A program made the translations under genes and the position numbers. 48,371 nt of DNA, taken from contig JAFVVO010000008.1 in assembly GCA_017502165.1 (NCBI GenBank), forward strand, positions 1 to 48,371. The letters are read 5' to 3'. Shown one piece after another: positions 1 to 12,610 of the stretch. The notes beneath the pieces are model-generated. The model did no database searches and had not been told where the DNA came from. It saw nothing but the letters and a program-made list of their open reading frames with translations. Source of the stretch: Clostridia bacterium (GTDB taxonomy: Bacteria > Bacillota > Clostridia > Christensenellales > QALW01). The first letter of the stretch is position 1; each line of letters opens with the position of its first letter.

Positions 1-139
1 AAGCCATAGCTTCTGCGCCGCCAACTTTTGAAAGGCAGGTGGTGATAGCTGCTGTAAGGGTTGTTTTACCATGGTCAACGTGACCGATGGTACCAATGTT
101 TACGTGGGGTTTAGTTCTTTCAAACTTACTCTTTGCCAT
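1..139 (-). CDS. tuf: Elongation factor Tu, 5' end only
   Basis: This is the first 46 codons of EF-Tu, the GTPase that delivers aminoacyl-tRNA to the ribosome. The translation opens [20 protein letters not shown] and continues through the P-loop GHVDHGKTT, both diagnostic of EF-Tu. The gene runs off the left edge, so the rest cannot be judged. The ATG at 137-139 is preceded by an AGGAGGA ribosome site. A tRNA-Gly lies 51 bases upstream on the same strand, so tuf is probably co-transcribed with it, as is common in Firmicutes. Confidence 0.97.
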   Translation of the reverse strand, partial: MAKSKFERTKPHVNIGTIGHVDHGKTTLTAAITTCLSKVGGAEAMA

Positions 140-190
140 TTGGAAAATCCTCCTGAAAAAATAAAATTTTTTTGCAACTTTTTGCGGGTT

Positions 191-264
191 TGGAGCAGGT
201 GACGGGAATCGAACCCGCGTTGCTTGCTTGGGAAGCAAGAACTCTGCCATTGAGTTACACCTGC
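191..264 (-). tRNA. tRNA-Gly, anticodon CCC
   Basis: Read on the minus strand the 74 bases fold as a cloverleaf: acceptor stem GCAGGTG/CACCTGC, D arm, anticodon stem CTTGC/GCAAG closing the loop TTCCCAA, and a T arm CGGG-TTCGATT-CCCG. CCA is encoded. U33 followed by CCC gives a glycine anticodon reading GGG. It lies just upstream of tuf and has its own consensus promoter. Confidence 0.95.
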
Positions 265-283
265 AAAAAGCTAACTCACTAAT

Positions 284-312
284 ATTGTATAATATTTACA
301 ATGCTTTGTCAA
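284..312 (-). promoter_or_regulatory. Sigma-A promoter of tRNA-Gly/tuf
   Basis: On the minus strand TTGACA (307-312) is separated by 17 bases from TACAAT (284-289), about 20 bases ahead of the tRNA 5' end. This is near consensus and fits a highly expressed tRNA-tuf unit. The stretch from 313 to 571 holds no convincing gene. Confidence 0.85.
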
Positions 313-571
313 ACAAAACATAAAAAAGGATGATACAAACCCTATAAATTCAGCGATTTTAACGCGAAATTTGTCTGAAACCGTCTCGCGCTTTGGGAGA
401 GTTTTGTTCCGTAAAAAGACAAAGCAAACCCGCACGTAATTTGTTTAACAAGAATTTTAAGGCGCCCTTGTGTAAATGGAACTGTCAGCGTAAGCTGTCG
501 GAGGGATTGTAACAAATAAAACAACGAATATTACTTTTTCCTCATTTTCCTTTTATGCTAAAAGATAAAAC

Positions 572-597
572 AAAAAGCGACGGAAAATCCGTCGCTT
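572..597 (-). terminator. Intrinsic terminator of the first anchored-protein gene
   Basis: A 9-bp perfect stem (AAGCGACGG, 575-583, with 589-597) encloses a 5-base loop and is followed on the minus strand by TTTTTGTTTT. An almost identical terminator follows the paralogue at 1874-1899. Confidence 0.9.
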
Positions 598-616
598 AAT
601 TGCAATAAGTATTTAA

Positions 617-1666
617 TTATTCTTCAGGTGTTTCGTCTGCTGCGTCTTCAGCACCGGCTGCTTTCTTTTTGTTAAGAACAACAACTACTGCTACTACTGC
701 GCCTACAACAACTACTGCTGCGATAGCAATCCAGAGCCAAGTTAAGTCAGCTGCTTCTTCGTCCTTCTGCTCGTCATCCTTGTTATCTGCTTCATCGGTG
801 GGCGTTGCAGTGGGTCTAGCGGTGGGCGTTGCAGTGGGTTCTGCAACAGTACCGTCATTAGTACCATCATTGGTGCCCTCATCTACAATGGGATCATCTT
901 CAGGTTCGGGAGTAGCGGTGGGAACGGGAGTGGGTTCGGGAGTGGGAGTACCAACAGATGCAAGGTAATCCTCGGTGTAGTAAATAGCAACGTCCTTGAA
1001 TAAAACTTCGTCGAACATTACAAGCTTACCCTTAGGAGCTTCTTTGCCGGAGGGCTGGTGTGCGCCGTTCATTTCGTCGATGCAGAAAATCCACTGAGGA
1101 GTCATAGCGCACTCAAGCTGTGCTTTTTCATAATAAAGGTCAACGGTATATGTGGTCCAGCCTTCATCGTTAAGGGGAATGCGCTTTGTAGAAACTGTGC
1201 AAAGAACGTTCTTGCCGTCGGTAGTGTTGAAAACAGCCTCTGCGCCGTCAAGAGCATCTTCGTAAGCGGAGTTCCAAGCATCAGAATCGGAAACGTTGGA
1301 AACGCCAAAAGCTCTCAAAAGAGGCTTGCAGCTTGTTTTGTGGCCTGCGAATTCATCAGTCCAGTCAGTCTTGATCTGGAAAACAAGGGTAACTTCAACG
1401 AAGTCATCGTCGCCAAGGGCATCCTTAAGAGCGGGAAGAATGTCGAAGCCCATGGAGCACCATCTGTAATCGATTTTGGTATTGGAATAAACGGTTTCGC
1501 CGTCAACTTCTTTTTTTGCAGCTTCGCCGCCGCCGATACCAACGGGAGTGATAGCTTCCATATCAAAGAAGTTCTTGAGTTCTGCCTCAGCATTTACGCT
1601 GAAGGATGCAGTTGCCATAGAAAATACTAAAGCAACGGCAAGAATAAGAGTAATAATCTTTTTCAT
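617..1666 (-). CDS. Secreted, C-terminally anchored protein of unknown function (paralogue A)
   Basis: A 349-residue protein with a signal peptide (hydrophobic residues 5-20, likely cleavage after FSVNA near 26). A globular region of about 210 residues with alternating hydrophobic strands looks beta-rich. It is followed by Thr/Pro-rich linkers of the TPTPEPTPVP type, an acidic stretch, and one membrane helix near 310-333 (LWIAIAAVVVVGAVVAVVVV) followed by three lysines. The linker and helix predict the domain is displayed outside the cell on a stalk. I do not recognise the domain; a ligand- or carbohydrate-binding beta-sandwich is only a guess. The ATG has AAAGGAG upstream. A tandem paralogue at 1919-2971 is nearly identical at both ends and differs in the middle. 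Confidence 0.9.
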   Translation of the reverse strand: MKKIITLILAVALVFSMATASFSVNAEAELKNFFDMEAITPVGIGGGEAAKKEVDGETVYSNTKIDYRWCSMGFDILPALKDALGDDDFVEVTLVFQIKTDWTDEFAGHKTSCKPLLRAFGVSNVSDSDAWNSAYEDALDGAEAVFNTTDGKNVLCTVSTKRIPLNDEGWTTYTVDLYYEKAQLECAMTPQWIFCIDEMNGAHQPSGKEAPKGKLVMFDEVLFKDVAIYYTEDYLASVGTPTPEPTPVPTATPEPEDDPIVDEGTNDGTNDGTVAEPTATPTARPTATPTDEADNKDDEQKDEEAADLTWLWIAIAAVVVVGAVVAVVVVLNKKKAAGAEDAADETPEE

Positions 1667-1700
1667 TGTTTAGTCTCCTTTAACTAAAATTTCTGTTAAT

Positions 1701-1730
1701 ATTATATATCAACCGTTAACAATATGTCAA
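1701..1730 (-). promoter_or_regulatory. Sigma-A promoter of paralogue A
   Basis: TTGACA (1725-1730), 18-base spacer, TATAAT (1701-1706) on the minus strand, 35 bases before the start codon. Each paralogue has its own promoter and terminator, so they can be expressed independently. Confidence 0.85.
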
Positions 1731-1873
1731 CATTATTTTATGTTTTTTTGTCATAGAATTTCGGTTTTATATCTAAAAAAGAGTATTCGTGTCAAAGCAG
1801 ATAAAATCTCAAAAACACAAACACCGAGATATACACGCAAAAATAAGCTAACGGGTTTGTAAAAATAAAAAAC

Positions 1874-1899
1874 AAAAAGCGACGGAAAACCCGTCGCTT
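1874..1899 (-). terminator. Intrinsic terminator of paralogue B
   Basis: The 9-bp stem AAGCGACGG (1877-1885 with 1891-1899) is followed on the minus strand by TTTTTGTTTT. It is the same stem as at 575-597, with one loop base changed, so the duplication includes the terminator. Confidence 0.9.
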
Positions 1900-1918
1900 A
1901 ATTGCAATAATTATTTAA

Positions 1919-2971
1919 TTATTCTTCAGTTGTTTCGTCTGCTGCGTCTTCAGCACCGGCTGCTTTCTTTTTGTTAAGAACAACAACTACTGCTACTACT
2001 GCGCCTACAACAACTACTGCTGCAATAGCAATCCAGAGCCAAGTTAAGTCAGCTTTTTCTTCGTCCTTCTGCTCATCGTCCTTGTTATCTGCTTCAGCGG
2101 TGGGCGTTGCAGTGGGCTTAGCAGTGGGCGTTGCAGTGGGTTCTGCAACAGTACCGTCATTAGTACCATCATTGGTGCCCTCATCTACAATGGGATCATC
2201 TTCAGGTTCGGGAGTAGCGGTGGGAACGGGTGTGGGTTCGGGAGTGGGAGTACCAACGGAAGCAAGGTAATCCTCGGTGTAGTAAACGCCGATACCCTTA
2301 ATCATAAACTCGTCAAACATAACGAGCTTGCCTTTGGGAGCTTCTGTACCGTTAGGCTGATGAGCGCCGTTCATTTCGTGGAAGCAGAAGGTCCAGTTGG
2401 GAGTCATGGTGCACTCAAGCTGTGCTCTTTCAAAATAGAAATCTACAGCGTATGTAGTCCAAGCCTCGTCGTTAAGGGGAACGCGCTTTGTGGAAACTGC
2501 GCCAAGAATGTTTTTGCCGTCATCACAACGGAAAACGGCTTCTGCGCCACCGAGAGCGTCTTCGTAATCGGACATCCATTGGTCACCGTCAGCGTTGGGA
2601 ACGGTTACGCCCATAGCTCTGAGGGTAGGACCGCAGCTTGTTTTGTGGCCTGCAAATGCTTCTGTCCAGTCGGTTTTAACCTGGAAAACCAAAGTTACTT
2701 CGATTTCGTCATCGTCACCGAGAGCTTCCATAAGAGCGGGAAGAATGTTGAAGCCCATTGAGCACCATCTGTAATCAATCTTTGTTGCAGAGTAAACGGT
2801 TTCACCGTCAACGGTCTTGCTCGATACTTCTGCGCCGCCAACACTTACGGGAGCAACTGCATCCATATCAAAAAAGTTTTTAAGCTCTGCCTCAGCATTT
2901 ACGCTGAAGGAAGCGGTTGCCATAGAAAATACTAAAGCAACAGCAAGAATAAGAGTAATAATCTTTTTCAT
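1919..2971 (-). CDS. Secreted, C-terminally anchored protein of unknown function (paralogue B)
   Basis: A 350-residue paralogue of the gene at 617-1666 with the same plan: signal peptide, beta-rich domain of about 210 residues, Thr/Pro/Glu stalk, one membrane helix and a Lys-rich tail. The first 36 residues are identical, and so is most of the segment from the stalk to the C-terminus. The central domain has many substitutions (for example WSEAF-type changes around residue 110 and FCFHEMNGAHQ for FCIDEMNGAHQ). This suggests diversifying change in the exposed domain, or gene conversion homogenising the ends. Function unknown. The ATG has AAAGGAG upstream. Confidence 0.9.
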   Translation of the reverse strand: MKKIITLILAVALVFSMATASFSVNAEAELKNFFDMDAVAPVSVGGAEVSSKTVDGETVYSATKIDYRWCSMGFNILPALMEALGDDDEIEVTLVFQVKTDWTEAFAGHKTSCGPTLRAMGVTVPNADGDQWMSDYEDALGGAEAVFRCDDGKNILGAVSTKRVPLNDEAWTTYAVDFYFERAQLECTMTPNWTFCFHEMNGAHQPNGTEAPKGKLVMFDEFMIKGIGVYYTEDYLASVGTPTPEPTPVPTATPEPEDDPIVDEGTNDGTNDGTVAEPTATPTAKPTATPTAEADNKDDEQKDEEKADLTWLWIAIAAVVVVGAVVAVVVVLNKKKAAGAEDAADETTEE

Positions 2972-3001
2972 TGTTTAGTCTCCTTTATATTTGTTGATAT
3001 T

Positions 3002-3031
3002 ATTTTACATTAAGACGCACTAATGCGTCAA
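3002..3031 (-). promoter_or_regulatory. Promoter of paralogue B with palindrome in the spacer
   Basis: TTGACG (3026-3031), 18 bases, TAAAAT (3002-3007) on the minus strand. A perfect inverted repeat GACGCA-N4-TGCGTC (3014-3029) fills the spacer and could be an operator. Paralogue A lacks it, so the copies may be regulated differently. Confidence 0.7.
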
Positions 3032-3190
3032 TAATACAAATAACGGTTTTGCGTCAAAACACTGCGAAAACTTAGCATATCGTTAACTTCACTATTTATA
3101 TAATAATAAATGAAAAGCAAAAAGTCAATACCGAGACTGCAAACTTTTTGTTTTTGCGCGTATATCAAAAAATATTAAGACTATAAACAA

Positions 3191-3220
3191 AAAAACGACG
3201 AATTTTCTTCGTCGTTTTTT
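3191..3220 (-). terminator. Intrinsic terminator after rpoC
   Basis: Stem CGACGAA (3196-3202) pairs with TTCGTCG (3208-3214), extended by A-T pairs, with T/A runs on both sides. It can terminate in both directions and lies 11 bases after the rpoC stop. Confidence 0.9.
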
Positions 3221-3231
3221 ATGTGATTAAA

Positions 3232-6200
3232 TTATTCCTCTGTTTCAGCGGTTTCGGGAGCAACGTCTTCAGAAACGGTATCAACAGCTTCGGCACCCTT
3301 GCGGATAACGTCGATGTCGATTTCCTTATACCTTCTAACGCCTGTACCTGCGGGAATAAGCTTACCGATAATAACGCTTTCCTTCAAGCCAAGCAGGGGG
3401 TCAACCTTGCCCTTGATAGCGGCATCGGTAAGAACTCTTGTGGTTTCCTGGAAGGATGCGGCTGAAAGGAAGGATTCGGTAGCAAGAGCCGCCTTGGTGA
3501 TACCAAGAAGAATTCTTCGGCTTGTTGCGGGGATTCCGCCTGCAAGACGGGTTGCTTCGTTAACTGCTTCAACCTTGAAGATGTCAACAATTTCACCGGG
3601 AAGAAGATCAGTGTCACCTGCATCCTCAACGCGAACCTTACGGAGCATCTGACGAACGATAAGCTCGATGTGTTTATCGGCAATATCAACGCCCTGCACC
3701 TTATAAACGGTCTGAACTTCCTTAAGCATATAGTTCTGAAGGGGAACAACACCCTTAATACGAAGCATATCGTGGGGGTTTACGCTACCCTTTGTAAGCT
3801 CCTGACCAACCTCAACGGTCTGACCCTCTTCAACTGCAAGATGTGAGTTGTAGGGAAGGGGATAATTCTTCTCTTCACCGTCGGAAGCGATAACGGTAAT
3901 GCTGTTTTTACCGCGAACGGTAGAAACCTCAACCTTACCTGCAATATCGGAAAGAATTGCAAGTCCCTTGGGCTTACGTGCTTCGAAGATTTCTTCAACA
4001 CGGGGAAGACCCTGAGTAATATCGGTACCTGCAACACCACCGGTATGGAAGGTTCTCATGGTAAGCTGAGTACCGGGTTCACCGATGGACTGTGCGGCGA
4101 TAATACCAACTGCTTCACCGATAGCAACGGGCTTGTTGTTTGAAAGGTCGGCACCGTAGCACTTGGCGCAAACGCCGTGCTCGCAGCGGCAGGTGAAGAT
4201 CGAACGAATCATAACCTTTTCCTTGCCTAAGCCGCCCTTTTCCTTGGGATCGGTAATACGCTTTGCAATTTCGTCGTCAACTAAAGTGCCGTCAGCAAAT
4301 ACTACGTTGCCGTCATCGTCAAGAATGTCCTCAGCAAGAGTTCTGTTCTTAATTCTTTCTGCAACGGTTTCAATAACGGTGCCCTCGTGAACGATTGCTT
4401 CAACGTAAACACCCTTGGGAGTGTTAATTGTTCCGGGAAGTGCGTGACAGTCTTCTTCACGAATGATAACTTCCTGGCAAACGTCAACAAGACGACGGGT
4501 AAGGTAACCGGAGTCAGCAGTACGAAGAGCCGTATCTGCAAGACCTTTACGTGTGCCGTGTGATGACATGAAGAAGTCAATGATGGTAAGACCTTCACGG
4601 AAGTTAGCCTTAACGGGAATTTCAATTGTACGGCCTGAGGGGTCAGCCATCAGACCACGCATACCTGCAAGCTGTGTAATCTGGCTCTTGTTACCACGGG
4701 CACCGGAGGTGCTCATCATGTTGATGGGGTTGAACTTGTCAAGACCCTTCATAAGCTCAACGGTAACGTCGTCCTTAGCATTCTTCCAGGTTTCGATAAC
4801 TGCGCGATATCTTTCTTCCTCAGTATAGAAGCCGCGGGCCGCAAGATTGTTAATCTTTGCAACGCGCTCGTCGGCTGCATCAAGAATTTCTTTCTTGTTC
4901 TTGGGAATAACAGCGTCCTTAACGCCAACGGTGATTGCGCCTCTTGTTGCGTACTGGAAGCCCTGCGCCTTAATGTTGTCGAGCATTTCAGCAGTAACTG
5001 CTTCACCGTGAACGGAATAGCACTGATATACAACCTTGTTAAGTGACTTCTTGTCAATTAAGAAGTTGATTTCAAGGTCGAACTCGTGTTCGGGGTCGCT
5101 TCTGTCAACAAAGCCGATGTCCTGAGGAACTGCCTTGTTGAAGATAATCTTACCAACGGTGGTCTGAATAATCTTGGAGCGAACGTTTCCATTTTCGTCA
5201 GTCTTGGAGAAACGAACGTTAGTCATTGACTGAAGGGGAAGGTTGCCCATTTCGTACGCTAAAATCGCCTCTTCAGGTGAAGAGAAGGTGCGGTCAAGCA
5301 TAGGAGCATCGTCGCGAACGATGGTAAGGTAATAGGAGCCGATAATCATATCCTGAGTGGGTACAACTACGGGTCTGCCGTCAGCAGGCTTTAAGATGTT
5401 GTTGGCGGCAAGCATTAAGAAGCGGGCTTCAGCCTGAGCTTCAACTGAAAGGGGAACGTGGCAGGGCATCTGGTCACCGTCGAAGTCAGCGTTAAAGGCG
5501 GTACAAACCAAGGGATGAAGCTTGATAGCTCTGCCTTCAACTAAAACGGGCTCGAAAGCCTGAATACCTAAGCGGTGAAGCGTAGGTGCACGGTTAAGTA
5601 ATACGGGATGACCCTTGATAACCTCTTCTAAAACGTCCCAAACCTCGTTTGCACCACGCTCAATAAGGCGTTTTGCACCACGAATGTTCTGTGCCAGGTT
5701 CTTCTCAACTAAAACCTTCATTACGAAGGGCTTGAAAAGCTCAATAGCCATTTCCTTGGGAAGACCGCACTGATGCATTTTAAGCTCGGGTCCAACAACG
5801 ATAACGGAACGGCCGGAATAGTCAACACGCTTACCTAAAAGGTTCTGACGGAAACGGCCCTGCTTACCGCGAAGCATATCAGAAAGGGACTTTAAGGGTC
5901 TGTTTCCGGGGCCCGTTACGGGACGGCCTCTGCGACCGTTGTCAATAAGGGCGTCAACTGCTTCCTGAAGCATACGCTTTTCGTTGCGAACGATAATATC
6001 GGGTGCCCCAAGCTCAAGGAGCTTCTTAAGGCGGTTGTTACGGTTAATAACTCTGCGGTAAAGGTCGTTAAGGTCACTGGAAGCAAATCTACCGCCGTCA
6101 AGCTGAACCATAGGACGAATTTCCGGAGGAATTACGGGCACAACGTCCATAATCATCCATTCGGGGCTATTGCCTGATTTACGGAAAGATTCAACTACCT

Positions 6201-6843
6201 CAAGGCGCTTAACTGCTTTAACGCGCTTTTGTGTTGAATTGGTGGTGTTAAGCTCTTCGCGTAATTCAGCGGCCTCTTTGTCAAGGTCGATAGAGCGAAG
6301 AAGCTCGCGAACTGCTTCAGCACCCATTCCTGCACGGAATGAGCCGATGCTGATTTCTCTGTCCATAATTTCACGGTAATCAGCGTCGGAAATAACGTCT
6401 TTAACCTGGTACTCGGTGGCACCGGGGTCAAGAACGATAAATGCTGCAAAATAGAGAACTCTCTCCAGGTCTTTAGGGGAAACGTTGAGAATTAAGCTCA
6501 TTCTGCTGGGGATTCCCTTAAAATACCAGATATGTGATACGGGTGCGGCAAGCTCAATGTGGCCCATACGCTCACGGCGAACCTTTGCACGTGTAACCTC
6601 TACACCGCAACGGTCGCACTTAAGACCCTTATATCTTGCGCCCTTTTTATATTTGCCGCAGGAGCACTCCCAGTCCTTCGTGGGACCGAAGATTCTTTCG
6701 CAGAACAAACCGTCGCGCTCGGGCTTGAGGGTACGGTAGTTAATGGTTTCGGGCTTGGTAACCTCGCCGTAGGACCATTCGCGAATTTTACTTGTAGGTG
6801 CAAGACCTATTTGTATTGAATCAAAATTATTAAGCTCAAACAA
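3232..6843 (-). CDS. rpoC: RNA polymerase subunit beta'
   Basis: 1203 residues, the usual length for Firmicutes. Beta' carries the catalytic centre of RNA polymerase. Visible are the N-terminal zinc site (C60, C62, C76, C79 in CSCGKYKK...CDRCG), the catalytic NADFDGDQM motif with three Mg-binding aspartates, the bridge and trigger helix region around [19 protein letters not shown], and the second zinc cluster [13 protein letters not shown]. The N-terminus [16 protein letters not shown] matches the family. The start codon is TTG, with GGAAGGAAG about 11 bases upstream; no better in-frame start exists. Transcribed with rpoB across a 127-base gap. Confidence 0.98.
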   Translation of the reverse strand: MFELNNFDSIQIGLAPTSKIREWSYGEVTKPETINYRTLKPERDGLFCERIFGPTKDWECSCGKYKKGARYKGLKCDRCGVEVTRAKVRRERMGHIELAAPVSHIWYFKGIPSRMSLILNVSPKDLERVLYFAAFIVLDPGATEYQVKDVISDADYREIMDREISIGSFRAGMGAEAVRELLRSIDLDKEAAELREELNTTNSTQKRVKAVKRLEVVESFRKSGNSPEWMIMDVVPVIPPEIRPMVQLDGGRFASSDLNDLYRRVINRNNRLKKLLELGAPDIIVRNEKRMLQEAVDALIDNGRRGRPVTGPGNRPLKSLSDMLRGKQGRFRQNLLGKRVDYSGRSVIVVGPELKMHQCGLPKEMAIELFKPFVMKVLVEKNLAQNIRGAKRLIERGANEVWDVLEEVIKGHPVLLNRAPTLHRLGIQAFEPVLVEGRAIKLHPLVCTAFNADFDGDQMPCHVPLSVEAQAEARFLMLAANNILKPADGRPVVVPTQDMIIGSYYLTIVRDDAPMLDRTFSSPEEAILAYEMGNLPLQSMTNVRFSKTDENGNVRSKIIQTTVGKIIFNKAVPQDIGFVDRSDPEHEFDLEINFLIDKKSLNKVVYQCYSVHGEAVTAEMLDNIKAQGFQYATRGAITVGVKDAVIPKNKKEILDAADERVAKINNLAARGFYTEEERYRAVIETWKNAKDDVTVELMKGLDKFNPINMMSTSGARGNKSQITQLAGMRGLMADPSGRTIEIPVKANFREGLTIIDFFMSSHGTRKGLADTALRTADSGYLTRRLVDVCQEVIIREEDCHALPGTINTPKGVYVEAIVHEGTVIETVAERIKNRTLAEDILDDDGNVVFADGTLVDDEIAKRITDPKEKGGLGKEKVMIRSIFTCRCEHGVCAKCYGADLSNNKPVAIGEAVGIIAAQSIGEPGTQLTMRTFHTGGVAGTDITQGLPRVEEIFEARKPKGLAILSDIAGKVEVSTVRGKNSITVIASDGEEKNYPLPYNSHLAVEEGQTVEVGQELTKGSVNPHDMLRIKGVVPLQNYMLKEVQTVYKVQGVDIADKHIELIVRQMLRKVRVEDAGDTDLLPGEIVDIFKVEAVNEATRLAGGIPATSRRILLGITKAALATESFLSAASFQETTRVLTDAAIKGKVDPLLGLKESVIIGKLIPAGTGVRRYKEIDIDVIRKGAEAVDTVSEDVAPETAETEE

Positions 6844-6907
6844 GGCTTCATCTTCCTTCCTTCAATTTATCCGATTTTATTAAGTCGGGGCAGCTAAAAT
6901 TTATTTT

Positions 6908-6953
6908 CAGGCGGTTTCATTATTCAGCGGTTTGCCGAACAATGAAACGCCTT
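6908..6953 (-). other. Inverted repeat in the rpoB-rpoC gap
   Basis: In the 127-base gap, AGGCGGTTTCATT (from 6909) is complementary, with one bulge, to AATGAAACGCCT (from 6941). It could form an intercistronic RNA stem. No T tract follows, so it is not a terminator; a processing or stability element is possible. Confidence 0.5.
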
Positions 6954-6970
6954 AAATTTCAGCAAAGTTC

Positions 6971-11218
<4,248 letters not shown>

Positions 11219-11256
11219 ACTTTCACTCTCCTAAATTTTTCTTTCTACGGAATAGA

Positions 11257-11330
11257 CCGTGCACGGCAAAAGTGCCGTCATTACTGGGTTTTTAGGGGAT
11301 AGAATCCCCTTACCCACAGTTATGTGCGCA
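11257..11330 (-). promoter_or_regulatory. Structured rpoB 5' leader
   Basis: The transcript between promoter and rpoB (about 140 bases) can form two hairpins: AGGGGAT/ATCCCCT (11294-11300 with 11304-11310), extended by GGGT/ACCC, and CGGCA/TGCCG (11264-11268 with 11273-11277). Neither has a T tract. This suggests a stability or translational-control leader; the function is unproven. Confidence 0.5.
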
Positions 11331-11364
11331 ATTTACCCCATAATATAATTTTATACAGTAGTCA

Positions 11365-11393
11365 AGTGTAGCAGAAAAAACAACTATTGTCAA
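11365..11393 (-). promoter_or_regulatory. Sigma-A promoter of rpoBC
   Basis: Perfect TTGACA (11388-11393), 17-base spacer, TACACT (11365-11370) on the minus strand, about 150 bases before rpoB. It explains how rpoBC is transcribed without upstream ribosomal protein genes. The remaining bases to 11594 show nothing beyond AT-rich sequence. Confidence 0.88.
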
Positions 11394-11594
11394 CCGATTT
11401 TTTCAAAAAATGTTAAAAAGGTACGTTAAAAAAGGGGCAAAAACAAGTCGAAACTGATACGAAAAACTTCGTTTTTATAGCATCGAAAATGTAAAAAAAC
11501 GGCAAAAAAACAACATAGGGTATTAAGAAAAAAAGCGGGCAATATATGTTGTGTTTTTCTTTTGCACAATAAAAGAAGAATAAAAATAATGTTC

Positions 11595-11623
11595 TTGCCC
11601 AAAGCGGATATAAATGGTACAAT
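11595..11623 (+). promoter_or_regulatory. Sigma-A promoter of the HAD phosphatase gene
   Basis: TTGCCC (11595-11600), 17-base spacer, TACAAT (11618-11623), 55 bases before the ATG at 11679. Confidence 0.75.
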
Positions 11624-11678
11624 ACACTCGTAAAAAATAAAAAAATTCAATTATTTTGCAGTAAAAAAGGAAATAAAA

Positions 11679-12320
11679 ATGAAAAAAGCGGTTGTTTTTG
11701 ATTTGGACGGAACTCTTTTAGATACTCTTGAGGATTTGTATTTAAGCGTCAATTATGCCCTTGAAAAGCTTTCATATCCTCTTCGCACCAGAGAGGAAAT
11801 CCGCGCGTTTGTGGGCAACGGAGTGGCAAATCTGATTTTGCGCGCTTTGCCTGAAAACGCTCCTGACTTTGAAGAGTGCCTTAAAATATTTAAGGAGCAT
11901 TATTCTCTCCACAGCGAAGACCACACGGCGCCATATAATAAGGTAATAGAAATGCTCGACGCACTTAATGAGAAAAATATTCCCTGCGCGGTGGTTTCGA
12001 ATAAGTTTGACGGGGCAGTAAAAAGGCTTTGTGAAAAGTATTTCGGCTCTCGCATCACCTTCGCCCTTGGCGAAAGACCTGATTTTGCCCGTAAGCCTGC
12101 CCCCGACGGCGTATTTATTGCGTTGGACGAGTTAAAGGTAAAAAAAGAAGATGCCCTTTACGTAGGGGACTCCGAAGTTGACGTTTTAACCGCAAAAAAT
12201 GCGAATATCGACTGCGTTTGCGTCCTTTGGGGATTTAGGGATAAGGAAGAGCTTGTGCGCGCAGGCGGCACAACCTTTGCCGAAACGGTTGAAGAGCTGA
12301 CAAAAATCATAACGGAATAA
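11679..12320 (+). CDS. HAD-family phosphatase, phosphoglycolate phosphatase-like
   Basis: 213 residues, the usual size for Gph/PpaX-type HAD subfamily IA hydrolases, which remove phosphate from small metabolites. Motif I is FDLDGTLLDT with nucleophile D8 and acid D10. Motif II is the VVSNK serine near 107, motif III the lysine of RKPAPDG near 145, and motif IV GDSEVDV near 167-173. The cap domain lies between motifs I and II. Single-gene unit with its own promoter and a terminator just after the stop. The substrate (phosphoglycolate, pyrophosphate or another) cannot be read from sequence. Confidence 0.88.
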   Translation: MKKAVVFDLDGTLLDTLEDLYLSVNYALEKLSYPLRTREEIRAFVGNGVANLILRALPENAPDFEECLKIFKEHYSLHSEDHTAPYNKVIEMLDALNEKNIPCAVVSNKFDGAVKRLCEKYFGSRITFALGERPDFARKPAPDGVFIALDELKVKKEDALYVGDSEVDVLTAKNANIDCVCVLWGFRDKEELVRAGGTTFAETVEELTKIITE

Positions 12321-12321
12321 C

Positions 12322-12352
12322 AAAAAAACAGCGGAAACTTCCGCTGTTTTTT
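12322..12352 (+). terminator. Intrinsic terminator after the HAD gene
   Basis: CAGCGG (12329-12334) pairs with CCGCTG (12341-12346), flanked by an A run and a T run, so it can act on either strand. Confidence 0.88.
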
Positions 12353-12417
12353 ATTGTACCTTATTATTATGTTATGTATTGCCCAATAAAACCTATCAAA
12401 AGCATTTAGTGTCAATA

Positions 12418-12523
12418 GCTCTAAGGGGTCGCCCTCGCGAATCTGCATTGTGCGACGAATTTCTTCGGGAATTACCACACGACCAAGGTCGTCTATTCTT
12501 CTAACTATTCCTGTTGCTTTCAT
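12418..12523 (-). pseudogene. Truncated AbrB/SpoVT-type transition-state regulator
   Basis: The first 35 codons read MKATGIVRRIDDLGRVVIPE...EGDPLEL, the swapped-hairpin DNA-binding domain of AbrB/SpoVT. Family similarity stops there: the frame continues into unrelated residues and then antisense to the HAD gene, with no C-terminal part. Upstream is an AAGGAG ribosome site lying in one arm of a long hairpin (12539-12587). Fragments of the same gene start occur at 18661, 18859, 19744 and 19950. I read it as a broken gene or the edge of a repeat. A shortened functional DNA-binding peptide is possible but less likely. Confidence 0.75.
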
Positions 12524-12538
12524 AATATATACAAAAAC

Positions 12539-12587
12539 TCCTTGCTTTACAAATTTGTACTGTTAGCATCTGTAAAACAAGGAGATT
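12539..12587 (-). promoter_or_regulatory. Hairpin holding the abrB-fragment ribosome site
   Basis: CTCCTTGCTTTACA pairs with TGTAAAACAAGGAG (14 bp, one mismatch) across a loop of about 20 bases. In the minus-strand transcript the AAGGAG ahead of the abrB fragment lies in the stem. The same hairpin is kept at 18961-19012, which points to a conserved leader or repeat boundary. Confidence 0.65.
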
Positions 12588-12610
12588 TATGCTTCAAATA
12601 TGTTTTTTAT

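Noticed and set aside
342..524. 60-codon minus-strand frame between tRNA-Gly and the first anchored-protein gene
   Set aside because: No ribosome site, no recognisable protein features and AT-driven composition; it lies upstream of the tRNA promoter.
669..968. Thr/Val/Gly-rich plus-strand frame
   Set aside because: Antisense of the Thr/Pro stalk and membrane helix of the anchored protein; the same shadow recurs at 1971-2270.
11413..11650. Two overlapping Phe/Cys-rich minus-strand frames upstream of rpoB
   Set aside because: No ribosome site; they cover the promoter of the HAD gene, and the composition is that of random AT-rich sequence.
12158..12417. Continuation of the abrB frame to 121 codons
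   Set aside because: After residue 35 the residues are unlike AbrB and run antisense through the HAD gene and its terminator, so only the N-terminal part is a gene remnant.
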